DNA of 7,684 nucleotides from an uncultured Oscillospiraceae bacterium (GCA_910584835.1 CAJUEG010000104.1:1-7684), one strand, 5' to 3'. Positions 1 to 6,073 are shown, counted from the first letter of the stretch. Numbers and translations: made by a program. The notes: generated from the sequence alone by a model not told the origin.

Positions 1-290
1 CCGCCATCGACGTGGTGCTGGAGGTGGGGCAGGCCAGCGTGTCCATGCTCCAGCGCAGGCTGAAGCTGGGCTATGGCCGGGCCGCCCGGCTGGTGGACCA
101 GATGGAGGAGAAAGGGGTGGTGGGCCCCTTCGAGGGCTCCAAGCCCCGGCAGCTGCTCATCACCAAGGAGCAGTGGGCGGAGATGCAGTACAGGCAGAAC
201 ATGACGCCCGCCGTGCCCGACGAGCTCCCCTTTGAGGGGGACGCCTTCCCCCAGGACCGGGACGCCCCGCCCTTCGACATGGACGAATAA
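1..290 (+). CDS. ftsK: DNA translocase FtsK/SpoIIIE, C-terminal fragment (gamma winged-helix domain)
   Basis: The gene runs in from before the window; the reading frame begins at base 3 and 95 residues are visible before the TAA. Residues 1 to about 54 match the FtsK gamma domain, the winged helix that reads short polar chromosome sequences (KOPS/SRS) and points the hexameric motor toward the terminus. The recognisable block is GQASVSMLQRR, then GYGRAARLVDQME, then GxVGPFEGSKPR. The remaining 40 residues are an acidic, proline-rich tail (DELPFEGD...PFDMDE) typical of the variable end of these proteins. The ATPase motor and membrane segments lie outside the window, so cell-division FtsK cannot be told from sporulation SpoIIIE. 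The gene is convergent with the Y-family polymerase and ends 6 bp before a shared hairpin. Confidence 0.93.
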   Translation, partial: AIDVVLEVGQASVSMLQRRLKLGYGRAARLVDQMEEKGVVGPFEGSKPRQLLITKEQWAEMQYRQNMTPAVPDELPFEGDAFPQDRDAPPFDMDE

Positions 291-295
291 AATGA

Positions 296-319
296 GCCGC
301 CCGGATGATTCCGGGCGGC
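296..319. terminator. Bidirectional intrinsic terminator between convergent ftsK and dinB
   Basis: This is a perfect 10-bp stem, GCCGCCCGGA (296-305) and TCCGGGCGGC (310-319), with a TGAT loop, placed 6 bp after the ftsK stop and 22 bp after the dinB stop. On the minus strand the hairpin is followed by a T-rich run (TCATTTTATT), which makes it the better terminator for dinB. On the plus strand the T run is weak (TTCGCCTATT). Serving both convergent genes is inferred from position. Confidence 0.75.
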
Positions 320-340
320 TTCGCCTATTGGTACAGCTTC

Positions 341-1579
341 TCAGAAGGGGAGGGACCGCTCGTCCTCCGGGCCGTCCCCCGGCCCCTCCCGGGGGGCCAG
401 GGCGGCCACGGTGACCGCCTCCCGGCCATATTTGGAGCGGATGGCGTCCATGGTGCGCTCCAGCTTTTCCACCCGCTCCCGCCGCTGGGGGGCGGCGGAC
501 TGGAACAGGTCCAGCTGCACCGCGGCCTCCCCCTCCGGGATCAGGTTGTGGGCGGTGAGGGTGATGGCCCGGATGGGCGCGCCCGACTTCCAGCTGCGCT
601 CGATGATGTCCATGGCGGCGCGGTACAGCTCCCGGGCGGTGTTGGCGGGGGCGGCCAGGGGCCGCTGGCGGCAGATGTCCTTGAATTTGGGGTCCCGGAT
701 GGTCACCTGGAGGGTGGCCGCCTTCATGCCGTGCTTCCGCAGCCGCACCGCCACCTGGTCGGCCAGCATGGACACCCCCCGGCCCACCTCGTCCCGGCGG
801 ATCAGGTTGCGGGGGAAGGTCTCCCCGCTGCCCACCGATTTGGGGGGCGTATACGTCCCCGCCGGGGCCACGGCGCTGTGCTCCAGCCCGTTGGCGTACT
901 CCCACAGCTGCCCCCCCTGCTTGCCCAGCAGCTCGATGAGCGCCTTTTTGTCGAAGGCGGCCAGCTCCCCGATGGTGGTCACGCCGTACTGCCCCAGCAC
1001 CTTGGCCGCCGCCCTCCCCACAAAGAGGAGGTCGGACACCGGCAGGGGCCAGACGATATGCCGGAAGTTCTCCCGGGAGATGACGGTGGTGGCGTCCGGC
1101 TTTTTGTAGTCGCTGCCCAGCTTGGCGAATACCTTATTAAAGGACACCCCCACCGAGATGGTCAGCCCCAGCTCCTCCCGGACGGTGTTTCGGATACGGT
1201 CGGCCAGGGCTTTGGGGTCGCCGCCGAACAGGTGGAGGGAGCCGGTGACATCCAGCCAGCTCTCGTCGATGCCGAAGGGCTCGATGAGATCGGTGAAGCG
1301 GTCGTAGACGGCGTTGACCTTTTTGGAATACTCCCGGTACAGCCCGTGGTGGGCGGGGAGGAGCACCAGGTCCGGGCACTTCTGCCGTGCCTGCCAGATG
1401 GTCTCCGCCGTGCGCACGCCGAACCGCTTGGCCGGTTCGTTTTTTGCCAGGATGATGCCGTGGCGGCTCTCCGGGTCGCCGCACACCGCCGCGGGGACAC
1501 GCCGAAGCTCCGGGTGGGAGAGCAGCTCCACCGAGCAGTAAAAGCTGTTGCAGTCGCAGTGATAGATGACCCGATCCAT
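341..1579 (-). CDS. dinB: Y-family DNA polymerase (DinB/Pol IV-like translesion polymerase)
   Basis: A 412-residue Y-family polymerase, which copies past damaged bases with low fidelity. The palm motif is HCDCNSFYCSVE at residues 7-18, with metal ligand D9 and probable steric-gate Tyr14. The second catalytic block is EPFGIDESWLDVTGS, with D105 and E106. Finger/palm signatures LAKNEPAKRFGV (45-55) and SVGVSFNKVFAKLGSDYKKPDATTV follow. The thumb and little-finger domains fill residues 180-350. QLDLF at 355-359 is a canonical sliding-clamp binding motif. Asn in place of the second Asp of DMD is normal in Clostridial and UmuC-like members. The start at 1579 was chosen because residue 1 is just before the first beta strand, a GGGGGAGAAGGG ribosome site precedes it, and a strong promoter lies 40 bp upstream. 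The frame stays open upstream of this start, but that region contains the promoter. No LexA box was recognised. Confidence 0.95.
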   Translation of the reverse strand: MDRVIYHCDCNSFYCSVELLSHPELRRVPAAVCGDPESRHGIILAKNEPAKRFGVRTAETIWQARQKCPDLVLLPAHHGLYREYSKKVNAVYDRFTDLIEPFGIDESWLDVTGSLHLFGGDPKALADRIRNTVREELGLTISVGVSFNKVFAKLGSDYKKPDATTVISRENFRHIVWPLPVSDLLFVGRAAAKVLGQYGVTTIGELAAFDKKALIELLGKQGGQLWEYANGLEHSAVAPAGTYTPPKSVGSGETFPRNLIRRDEVGRGVSMLADQVAVRLRKHGMKAATLQVTIRDPKFKDICRQRPLAAPANTARELYRAAMDIIERSWKSGAPIRAITLTAHNLIPEGEAAVQLDLFQSAAPQRRERVEKLERTMDAIRSKYGREAVTVAALAPREGPGDGPEDERSLPF

Positions 1580-1618
1580 GGCCCTTCTCCCCCTTTCCCG
1601 GCGGCGCCCTTTGGGAAC

Positions 1619-1647
1619 AGTATACACGGTATATTGTTGAATGTCAA
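1619..1647 (-). promoter_or_regulatory. Sigma-A-type promoter of dinB
   Basis: Reading the minus strand, a perfect -35 TTGACA (1642-1647) is followed by exactly 17 bp and then -10 TATACT (1619-1624). The -10 ends about 40 bp before the dinB ATG, leaving room for a short leader. The elements and spacing are directly visible; activity is inferred. The -35 lies only 5 bp from the parS palindrome. Confidence 0.85.
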
Positions 1648-1652
1648 ACAAT

Positions 1653-1668
1653 TGTTTCACGTGAAACG
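1653..1668. other. parS-like centromere site (ParB/Spo0J binding)
   Basis: The 16-mer TGTTTCACGTGAAACG matches the Bacillus-type parS consensus TGTTNCACGTGAAACA at 15 of 16 positions, the sole difference being the last base. The inner 14 bp (GTTTCACGTGAAAC) is a perfect palindrome. ParB/Spo0J loads here and slides outward as a CTP clamp, recruiting SMC and helping origin segregation. It sits in an unusually AT-rich intergenic gap between two divergent promoters, which is not expected by chance in such GC-rich DNA. parS sites usually cluster toward the replication origin, so this locus may be origin-proximal. No parA or parB gene is in the window. Confidence 0.82.
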
Positions 1669-1670
1669 GC

Positions 1671-1699
1671 TTGAATTTTTTGGGCAGGGATGGTATACT
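1671..1699 (+). promoter_or_regulatory. Sigma-A-type extended -10 promoter for the small membrane protein gene
   Basis: The -35 TTGAAT (1671-1676) is followed by a 17-bp spacer and -10 TATACT (1694-1699), with a TGG extended -10 motif (1691-1693). The predicted transcript would start around 1706, giving a leader of about 35 nt to the ATG at 1742. The -35 begins 2 bp after the parS palindrome, back to back with the dinB promoter. Confidence 0.8.
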
Positions 1700-1741
1700 G
1701 AACTTGAAAACAGTGGACTGCGCGGACGGGAGGGCCGGGAG

Positions 1742-2176
1742 ATGAAGGTATACAGCTGGAAGACCCTGCTGGTCACAATATTTGGGGCTGGAGCCATGCT
1801 GGCGTATGCCGTGGTCCGGATGTACCGGGGGGACTGGCTGTTCGGGGGAGTCTTGGCCGTAATGGCCCTGGGCATGGCGGTGGAGGGCCTGGAGGCGTCC
1901 CTGACGGAAGAGGGCTATCGGAAGGACGTGGAAACCGGGGCCCGGGGGAAGCGCGCCTACAGGGCCCTGTTTGGAAAGCTCGCCCCGGTGATGCCCCACG
2001 GGGCGGTGATCCTCATGGGGGCCGGGGCGGCGTCCGCCCTGGCGCTGCCGGAGCTGCCGTGGATCGCCTTGGCGTTTGTGCTGGGCGCGCTGGCCTATCA
2101 GCTTTGGCTGGCCCGGGCGCTGCGCAGGGAGCTGGACCGGGAAGAGGAAGAGGAAGAGGAAGAGGCGGCGGAGTAG
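1742..2176 (+). CDS. Small membrane protein of unknown function with polyglutamate C-terminus
   Basis: A 144-residue protein that I do not recognise. It has an N-terminal hydrophobic segment (about residues 9-26), a second (about 32-49), and one long or two short hydrophobic segments near residues 87-123. A polar stretch rich in charged residues lies between (51-80: TEEGYRKDVETGARGKR...). The tail after the last segment is basic then acidic (ARALRRELDR then eight Glu, 134-141). The start at 1742 is supported by GGAGG at 1729-1733, 8 nt upstream, and by the promoter at 1671-1699; the frame is open far upstream only because it is antisense to dinB. The Glu tail is encoded by four perfect GAAGAG hexamers (2141-2164). 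The topology suggests an inner-membrane protein. The gene stands alone. Confidence 0.8.
   Translation: MKVYSWKTLLVTIFGAGAMLAYAVVRMYRGDWLFGGVLAVMALGMAVEGLEASLTEEGYRKDVETGARGKRAYRALFGKLAPVMPHGAVILMGAGAASALALPELPWIALAFVLGALAYQLWLARALRRELDREEEEEEEEAAE
2141..2164 (+). repeat. GAAGAG x4 microsatellite inside a coding region
   Basis: Four perfect, in-frame copies of GAAGAG encode eight consecutive glutamates at the end of the small membrane protein. Gain or loss of a hexamer would change tail length by two residues without shifting frame. Confidence 0.9.
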
Positions 2177-2194
2177 CGGCCAACGCATAAATTT

Positions 2195-2226
2195 TGCGCC
2201 CCTTCCGCTCAATGCGGAGGGGCGCA
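2195..2226. terminator. Hairpin after the small membrane protein gene, possible terminator
   Basis: A 13-bp stem with one bulged T pairs TGCGCCCCTTCCGC (2195-2208) with GCGGAGGGGCGCA (2214-2226) around a TCAAT loop, 18 bp after the stop codon at 2176. There is no T run after the stem on the plus strand, so it is a weak or non-canonical intrinsic terminator. It may also stop read-through from the opposite strand. Confidence 0.5.
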
Positions 2227-2275
2227 GCTCTGCCGCCCGATGAGATGCAGGCCCGCCGGAACGGGAAAATTTTTT

Positions 2276-2301
2276 GCCTCCCCCGCGGAAGCGGGGGAGG
2301 C
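2276..2301. terminator. Hairpin after the cysteine-rich protein gene, probable terminator
   Basis: A perfect 11-bp stem, GCCTCCCCCGC (2276-2286) and GCGGGGGAGGC (2291-2301), with a GGAA loop, lies 8 bp beyond the minus-strand stop codon at 2310-2312. On the minus strand it is followed by AAAAAATTTT rather than a direct T run, so termination there would be somewhat atypical. Placement right after the gene supports the call. Confidence 0.6.
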
Positions 2302-2309
2302 TCTATCAG

Positions 2310-3323
2310 TCACCCGATGAACTGTACGCTGTTCACGCACACGAAATACAGCCGTTTGTCGGTCTCGTTGGCCAGCACCAGCACATTGCCCACGCTGCCC
2401 AGCAGCATCACGTTCTGGAGCAGCAGCAGCCCCGCCGCCAGGGATACCCGGCGCCGCAGGTTGTTCTGGGCCAGGGTGGCCAGCAGCCCTGCCGCGCAGC
2501 AGCAGTCCCGGCCGTCACAGGCGCAGGAGCAGCAGTCCAGGTCGCAGGGATCGCCGCAGGGGTTCAGCCGCTGGGCCAGCAGGGTGCGCAGGCACCGGAA
2601 GTTCCGGGCCTCCACCTCATCGGCGGTGAGGTCGCCCTCGGGGCAGGCCGCCGCCCCCTGGATCACCACCGCGTCCAGCTCACACAGGCTCACCTGGCTG
2701 GCGGTAAAGGCGCAGCTCTTGGACGCCGGGGTGTAGAGCTCGGCATCGATGTCCAGCAGGTCGCAGGTGCACGGGGCAAACCGCCGGAAACTGCCCGACA
2801 GGGGGCCCAGGTTGTCGGACGGCCCGCAGGGGCAGGGCTTCGGGGGCGGGGTGGGCTTGCCCCTGGTTCCGGCGGCGCAGCCGTCGTCCTCATCGTCCGT
2901 CTGGGCAGCGGCGGCCCTGCCGTGGGGCTTCCAGTTCTTGATAGCGGCCCCGGCGGTGTAGGTGCCGGTGACAAACGCCGCCGCGTCAAAGTCCAGCAGG
3001 CTGGAGATCTGCTCGTCGCACAAAAGACCCAGCGCCGCCCGGAAGCTCTGCTTGCAGCAGCAGCCCTCCTCCACATGGGGGGGCTTGGGCTTGGGCCCCG
3101 GGGCGGGGCGGCAGCAGCACACCATGGGCTGGCAGCAGTCCTGGTCGTGGCAGCAGTCCCGGTCATGGCGGCAATCTTGTTCGTGGCAGCAGCCGCTGTC
3201 CCCACAGCCGCAGCCACAGTCACGGCCAGACTGGGGGCCGGGGCGCTGACAGGTCCCGGCGGCGAACTCCTCTGCGGACATGGCATAGCCCCTGGGAGGG
3301 TCGTTCCAATAGAATTGAATCAT
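2310..3323 (-). CDS. Cysteine-rich protein of unknown function with His-Asp-Cys repeats
   Basis: A 337-residue protein with about 37 cysteines (11%), not assigned to a family I know. The N-terminus is MIQFYWNDPPRGYAMSAEEF. Residues 36-71 are a Cys/His/Asp cluster (CGCGCG, then CCHEQDC-RHDRDCC-HDQDCC, then CCC), encoded by an 18-bp tandem repeat. A Pro/Lys linker (73-82), CCC (88-90), and an acidic/glycine/proline linker (141-170) follow. A second Cys cluster at 256-276 (CGDPC, CCSCAC, CCC) precedes a hydrophobic C-terminal part (about 293-316) ending VNSVQFIG. The pattern suggests metal binding or a disulfide-linked structural role, but this is inference. The start at 3323 has AGGAG 7 nt upstream; an earlier in-frame start at 3542 lacks such support. 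The gene is divergent from nrdD. Confidence 0.78.
   Translation of the reverse strand: MIQFYWNDPPRGYAMSAEEFAAGTCQRPGPQSGRDCGCGCGDSGCCHEQDCRHDRDCCHDQDCCQPMVCCCRPAPGPKPKPPHVEEGCCCKQSFRAALGLLCDEQISSLLDFDAAAFVTGTYTAGAAIKNWKPHGRAAAAQTDDEDDGCAAGTRGKPTPPPKPCPCGPSDNLGPLSGSFRRFAPCTCDLLDIDAELYTPASKSCAFTASQVSLCELDAVVIQGAAACPEGDLTADEVEARNFRCLRTLLAQRLNPCGDPCDLDCCSCACDGRDCCCAAGLLATLAQNNLRRRVSLAAGLLLLQNVMLLGSVGNVLVLANETDKRLYFVCVNSVQFIG
3131..3202 (-). repeat. 18-bp tandem repeat, about four units, encoding H-D-(Q/R)-D-C-C
   Basis: Four consecutive 18-bp units begin at 3131, 3149, 3167 and 3185; on the plus strand each starts GGCAGCAGTC or a close variant. The first two are nearly identical and the third and fourth are more diverged. 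On the coding (minus) strand they give the six-residue unit HDQDCC/HDRDCC/HEQDCR of the cysteine-rich protein. Confidence 0.85.
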
Positions 3324-3505
3324 GAGTACACTCCTTTCACCGGCCCTAGGCCCAGGGAGCCCGCCGCCTCCGCCGGGGCCGGAGTCAGGCGCGGGGGCAG
3401 GGCGCAGCGCCCGCCTGGGTACAATCCAGTCTATGCCCCGGACCGGTCTGCGGCCACCCCTTGTCAACCCCTGTCCCATAAAAATCCCCGACAAAAAAAT
3501 CAATC

Positions 3506-3521
3506 CCCATTTATATAGATT
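3506..3521. promoter_or_regulatory. NrdR box 1 (upstream, weaker)
   Basis: CCCATTTATATAGATT matches about 10 of 16 positions of the NrdR consensus acaCwAtATaTwGtgt, including the central ATATAG. Alone it would be weak. It gains weight because its core ATATAG (3513-3518) is exactly 31 bp from the same core in box 2, the three-helical-turn spacing typical of NrdR box pairs. Confidence 0.6.
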
Positions 3522-3526
3522 GCTAG

Positions 3527-3555
3527 TTGACACTGACCACAAGATATAGTATCAT
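3527..3555 (+). promoter_or_regulatory. Sigma-A-type promoter of nrdD
   Basis: A perfect -35 TTGACA (3527-3532), a 17-bp spacer, and -10 TATCAT (3550-3555). The predicted start site near 3562 gives a leader of roughly 100 nt to the nrdD ATG. The promoter lies between and over two NrdR-like boxes, a layout suited to repression. Confidence 0.8.
3537..3552. promoter_or_regulatory. NrdR box 2 (overlaps nrdD -10)
   Basis: CCACAAGATATAGTAT matches 13 of 16 positions of the NrdR consensus acaCwAtATaTwGtgt. It covers most of the promoter spacer and the first three bases of the -10 element. NrdR is the dATP-sensing repressor of ribonucleotide reductase operons and binds paired boxes 31-32 bp apart, as seen here. 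Repression of nrdD at high dATP is inferred; the nrdR gene is not in the window. Confidence 0.7.
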
Positions 3556-3659
3556 AAGAAAGCGCCCGTAGTTTACCCCCCAGATACTTCCAGGGCGGAG
3601 CGGACCGCTTTGACCGGCCCGGCACACAAAAGAACGATCAAGAGAAGGGAGCCCGCCCC

Positions 3660-5786
3660 ATGAAAGTCATCAAAAGAGACGACTCCGTTGTGGAGTTTGA
3701 CCGAGCAAAAATTGTCGCCGCCATCCAGAAAGCCAACGCCGCGGTGGACAAGCCCTGCCGCCTCGACGAGGGGTCCATTGAGGCCATCGCCGACGCCGTG
3801 GCCTCCACCCGCGGCCGCAAGCGCCTGCTGGTGGAGGACATCCAGGATATGGTGGAGACCAAGCTGATGGCCGCCGGCAAGTACGAGCTGGCCAAGGCCT
3901 ATATCATCTATCGCTACACCCGGGCGCTGGTGCGCAAGGCCAACACCACCGACGAGTCCATCCTGTCCCTGATCCGCAACGACAACAAGGAGCTGGCGGA
4001 GGAGAACGCCAACAAGAACACCGCCATTGCCTCCACCCAGCGGGACTACATCGCCGGAGAGGTGAGCCGGGACCTGACGCGGCGCATTCTGCTCCCCGAG
4101 CACATCTCCAAGGCCCACGACGAGGGCGTGCTCCACTTCCACGACGCGGACTACTTTGTCCAGCACATTTTCAACTGCTGCCTGGTGAATATCGGCGACA
4201 TGCTGGACAACGGCACCATGATCAACGGCAAGCTGATCGAGTCCCCCAAGAGCTTCCAGGTGGCGTGTACCGTGGTCACCCAGATCATCTCCTGCGTGGC
4301 CTCCAACCAGTACGGCGGGCAGTCGGTGGAGATGAGCCACCTGGGCAAATACCTGCGGGTATCCTATGAGAAGTATCTCCGCCGCACCCGGGAGGCCGCC
4401 CCCGAGCTGGACGACGCCACCGTGGAAAAGCTGGCCCGGGCCCGCACCAAGGACGAGCTGCGCAGCGGCGTGCAGACCATCCAGTACCAAATCAACACCC
4501 TGATGACCACCAACGGCCAGTCCCCCTTCGTCACCCTGTTCCTGGTGCTGCGGGAGGGCGATCCCTATATCCAGGAGAACGCCGCCATTATCCAGGAGAT
4601 TCTCACCCAGCGGCTGGAGGGCATCAAGAACGAGAAGGGGGTGTATATCACCCCGGCCTTCCCCAAGCTGGTGTACGTGCTGGACGAGTGCAACAACCTC
4701 ACCGGCGGGGAGTACGACTACCTCACCGAGCTTGCCGTCAAGTGCTCCGCCAAGCGGATGTACCCCGACTACATCTCCGCCAAGAAGATGCGGGAGCACT
4801 ACGAGGGCAATGTGTTTTCTCCCATGGGCTGCCGGTCCTTCCTGGCCCCCTGGAAGGACGAGAACGGGAACTATAAATTCGAGGGCCGGTTCAACCAGGG
4901 CGTGGTGTCCATCAATCTGCCCCAGATCGGCATCCTCTCCGGCCGGGACGAGGACAAGTTCTGGCCCCTGCTGGAGGAGCGGCTCCAGCTGTGCTTCGAG
5001 GCGCTGATGTGCCGCCACAACGCCCTGAAGGGCATCCGCTCCGACGTGTCCCCCATCCACTGGCAGTACGGCGCGGTGGCCCGGCTGGAGAAGGGGGAGA
5101 CCATCGACAAGCTGCTGTACGGCGGCTACTCCTCCATCTCCCTGGGCTATATCGGGCTGTACGAGGTGACCAAGCTGGTGAAGGGCTGCTCCCAGACCGA
5201 GCCGGAGGGGGAGGACTTCGCCCTGCGCCTGATGAACCACCTGCGCGCCACCACCGACCGCTGGCGCAAGGAAACGAACATCGGCTTTGCCCTGTACGGC
5301 ACCCCGGCGGAGAGCCTGTGCTACCGCTTCGCCCGCATCGACAAGGAGCGGTTTGGGACAATCCCCGATGTAACCGACAAGGGATATTATACCAACAGTT
5401 ATCACGTGGACGTGCGGGAGGACATCGATGCCTTCGCCAAGTTCACCTTTGAGAGCCAGTTCCAGAAGATTTCCTCGGGGGGCTGCATCTCCTACGTGGA
5501 GATCCCCAACATGCGCCACAACCTGGAGGCCCTGCGGGACGTGGTGCGGTTCATCTACGACAACATCCAGTACGCCGAGTTCAACACCAAGAGCGACTAC
5601 TGCCAGGTGTGCGGCTACGACGGGGAGATCATCGTCAACGAGGACAACGAGTGGGAGTGCCCCGTGTGCCACAACAAGGACCACGCCAAGATGAACGTCA
5701 CCCGGCGGACCTGCGGCTATCTGGGGGAGAACTTCTGGAATGAGGGTAAGACCAAGGAGATCGCGTCCCGCGTTCTGCATCTCTAA
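3660..5786 (+). CDS. nrdD: Anaerobic (class III) ribonucleoside-triphosphate reductase
   Basis: A full-length 708-residue glycyl-radical enzyme that reduces ribonucleoside triphosphates to deoxyribonucleotides without oxygen. Residues 3-93 are the ATP-cone (KVIKRDDSVVEFDRAKI...), the allosteric domain that reads ATP and dATP. The catalytic barrel holds FNCCLVNIG (C173/C174), SNQYGGQS (215-222) and MGCRSFLAP, where C391 is the likely thiyl-radical cysteine. Four zinc ligands, C648, C651, C667 and C670, form a CxxC...CxxC site. The radical loop RRTCGYLGENFWNEG carries the radical glycine G686, 22 residues from the end, as in other members. The start at 3660 has AAGGGAG 8 nt upstream and begins exactly at the ATP-cone. 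It heads the dNTP-supply block with nrdG and dut. Confidence 0.98.
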   Translation: MKVIKRDDSVVEFDRAKIVAAIQKANAAVDKPCRLDEGSIEAIADAVASTRGRKRLLVEDIQDMVETKLMAAGKYELAKAYIIYRYTRALVRKANTTDESILSLIRNDNKELAEENANKNTAIASTQRDYIAGEVSRDLTRRILLPEHISKAHDEGVLHFHDADYFVQHIFNCCLVNIGDMLDNGTMINGKLIESPKSFQVACTVVTQIISCVASNQYGGQSVEMSHLGKYLRVSYEKYLRRTREAAPELDDATVEKLARARTKDELRSGVQTIQYQINTLMTTNGQSPFVTLFLVLREGDPYIQENAAIIQEILTQRLEGIKNEKGVYITPAFPKLVYVLDECNNLTGGEYDYLTELAVKCSAKRMYPDYISAKKMREHYEGNVFSPMGCRSFLAPWKDENGNYKFEGRFNQGVVSINLPQIGILSGRDEDKFWPLLEERLQLCFEALMCRHNALKGIRSDVSPIHWQYGAVARLEKGETIDKLLYGGYSSISLGYIGLYEVTKLVKGCSQTEPEGEDFALRLMNHLRATTDRWRKETNIGFALYGTPAESLCYRFARIDKERFGTIPDVTDKGYYTNSYHVDVREDIDAFAKFTFESQFQKISSGGCISYVEIPNMRHNLEALRDVVRFIYDNIQYAEFNTKSDYCQVCGYDGEIIVNEDNEWECPVCHNKDHAKMNVTRRTCGYLGENFWNEGKTKEIASRVLHL

Positions 5787-5796
5787 AAACAAACAC

Positions 5797-5826
5797 AAAC
5801 GGGGCGGTCATCCAGCCGCCCCGTTT
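5797..5826. terminator. Hairpin terminator after nrdD
   Basis: A perfect 11-bp stem, AAACGGGGCGG (5797-5807) and CCGCCCCGTTT (5816-5826), has an 8-nt loop and starts 10 bp after the nrdD stop. The stem ends in TTT and is preceded by an A-rich run, the usual intrinsic form, though the T run is short. It would reduce read-through into nrdG, 311 bp further on. Confidence 0.7.
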
Positions 5827-5988
5827 CACACCCCAAGCCAAACGGTCCACCCCTGAGGCGCAGTCAGCAAGGCGCGCCATCTTCAGTACCAGATACCGGC
5901 GGCAGCACAACTAGAAGCACCAGTGTCGAAAGCCCCACGCGCCGGGAGGTCAAATCAAACGCACCGTATAGGGCGTCCCCCGTAAGGG

Positions 5989-6066
5989 GCGCATAGGGGC
6001 CGCGGTCTCGCCTTCGGCTCGGTCGGCGCTGGACGGTCTCCACTGGGGACCAGCGCCCCTATGCGC
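5989..6066. repeat. 78-bp inverted-repeat element, REP/MITE-like
   Basis: Perfect 12-bp arms, GCGCATAGGGGC (5989-6000) and GCCCCTATGCGC (6055-6066), enclose 54 bp. Inside is a second pairing of GCGCTGG (6026-6032) with CCAGCGC (6050-6056), and an alternative, GGTCTCC with GGGGACC (6035-6041 and 6045-6051, one G-T pair). The small hairpin GCC-TTC-GGC is also inside. The arrangement resembles dispersed intergenic palindromic repeats. Copy number elsewhere in the genome cannot be seen here. Confidence 0.65.
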
Positions 6067-6073
6067 ACTCTTT

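Larger units (their letters stand above)
3324..3659. other. Divergent intergenic region between the cysteine-rich gene and nrdD
   Basis: This is a 336-bp gap. Bases 3324-3480 are very GC-rich and form the likely leader of the minus-strand cysteine-rich gene. They contain short inverted repeats such as CAGGCG (3386-3391) with CGCCTG (3412-3417) and GGGCGC-A-GCGCCC inside. I recognise no riboswitch there. Bases 3481-3560 are AT-rich and hold the nrdD promoter and NrdR-like boxes. For the minus-strand gene I see only a weak candidate, TTGTGG and a CTATAT/TATATA block near 3510-3545, with imperfect spacing. Bases 3561-3640 show no recognised signal. Confidence 0.6.

Noticed and set aside
1582..1589. 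GAGAAGGG octamers (minus strand 1582-1589, plus strand 3642-3649), matching the SpoIIIE recognition sequence
   Set aside because: Both coincide with the ribosome binding sites of dinB and nrdD, which by themselves favour such purine-rich sequence; the two also point in opposite directions.
1600..1700. LexA/SOS box controlling dinB
   Set aside because: I found no CGAAC-N4-GTTCG type site or close variant; the palindromes present are parS and AAACAATTGTTT.
305..1741. Long plus-strand open frame upstream of and in frame with the small membrane protein
   Set aside because: It is antisense to the clearly real Y-family polymerase and crosses the divergent promoters; only the part from 1742 has a ribosome site and sensible protein features.
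3386..3417. Riboswitch or attenuator in the leader of the cysteine-rich gene
   Set aside because: Short GC-rich inverted repeats are expected in such composition and no known riboswitch core or terminator T run is visible.
2274..3518. 414-codon plus-strand open frame opposite the cysteine-rich gene
   Set aside because: It has no good ribosome site and a Gln/His/Ala/Gly-rich translation without domains. The minus-strand frame has a strong AGGAG site and structured repeats, so it was preferred, with some residual doubt.
3573..5798. 741-codon open frame on the minus strand opposite nrdD
   Set aside because: It is a GC-rich antisense shadow: leucine/valine/glycine-heavy low-complexity translation with no family motifs, lying entirely over a certain nrdD gene.
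5870..5945. Possible tRNA-like or small RNA gene in the nrdD-nrdG spacer
   Set aside because: No T-loop GGTTCGAAT core, cloverleaf arms or promoter could be found.
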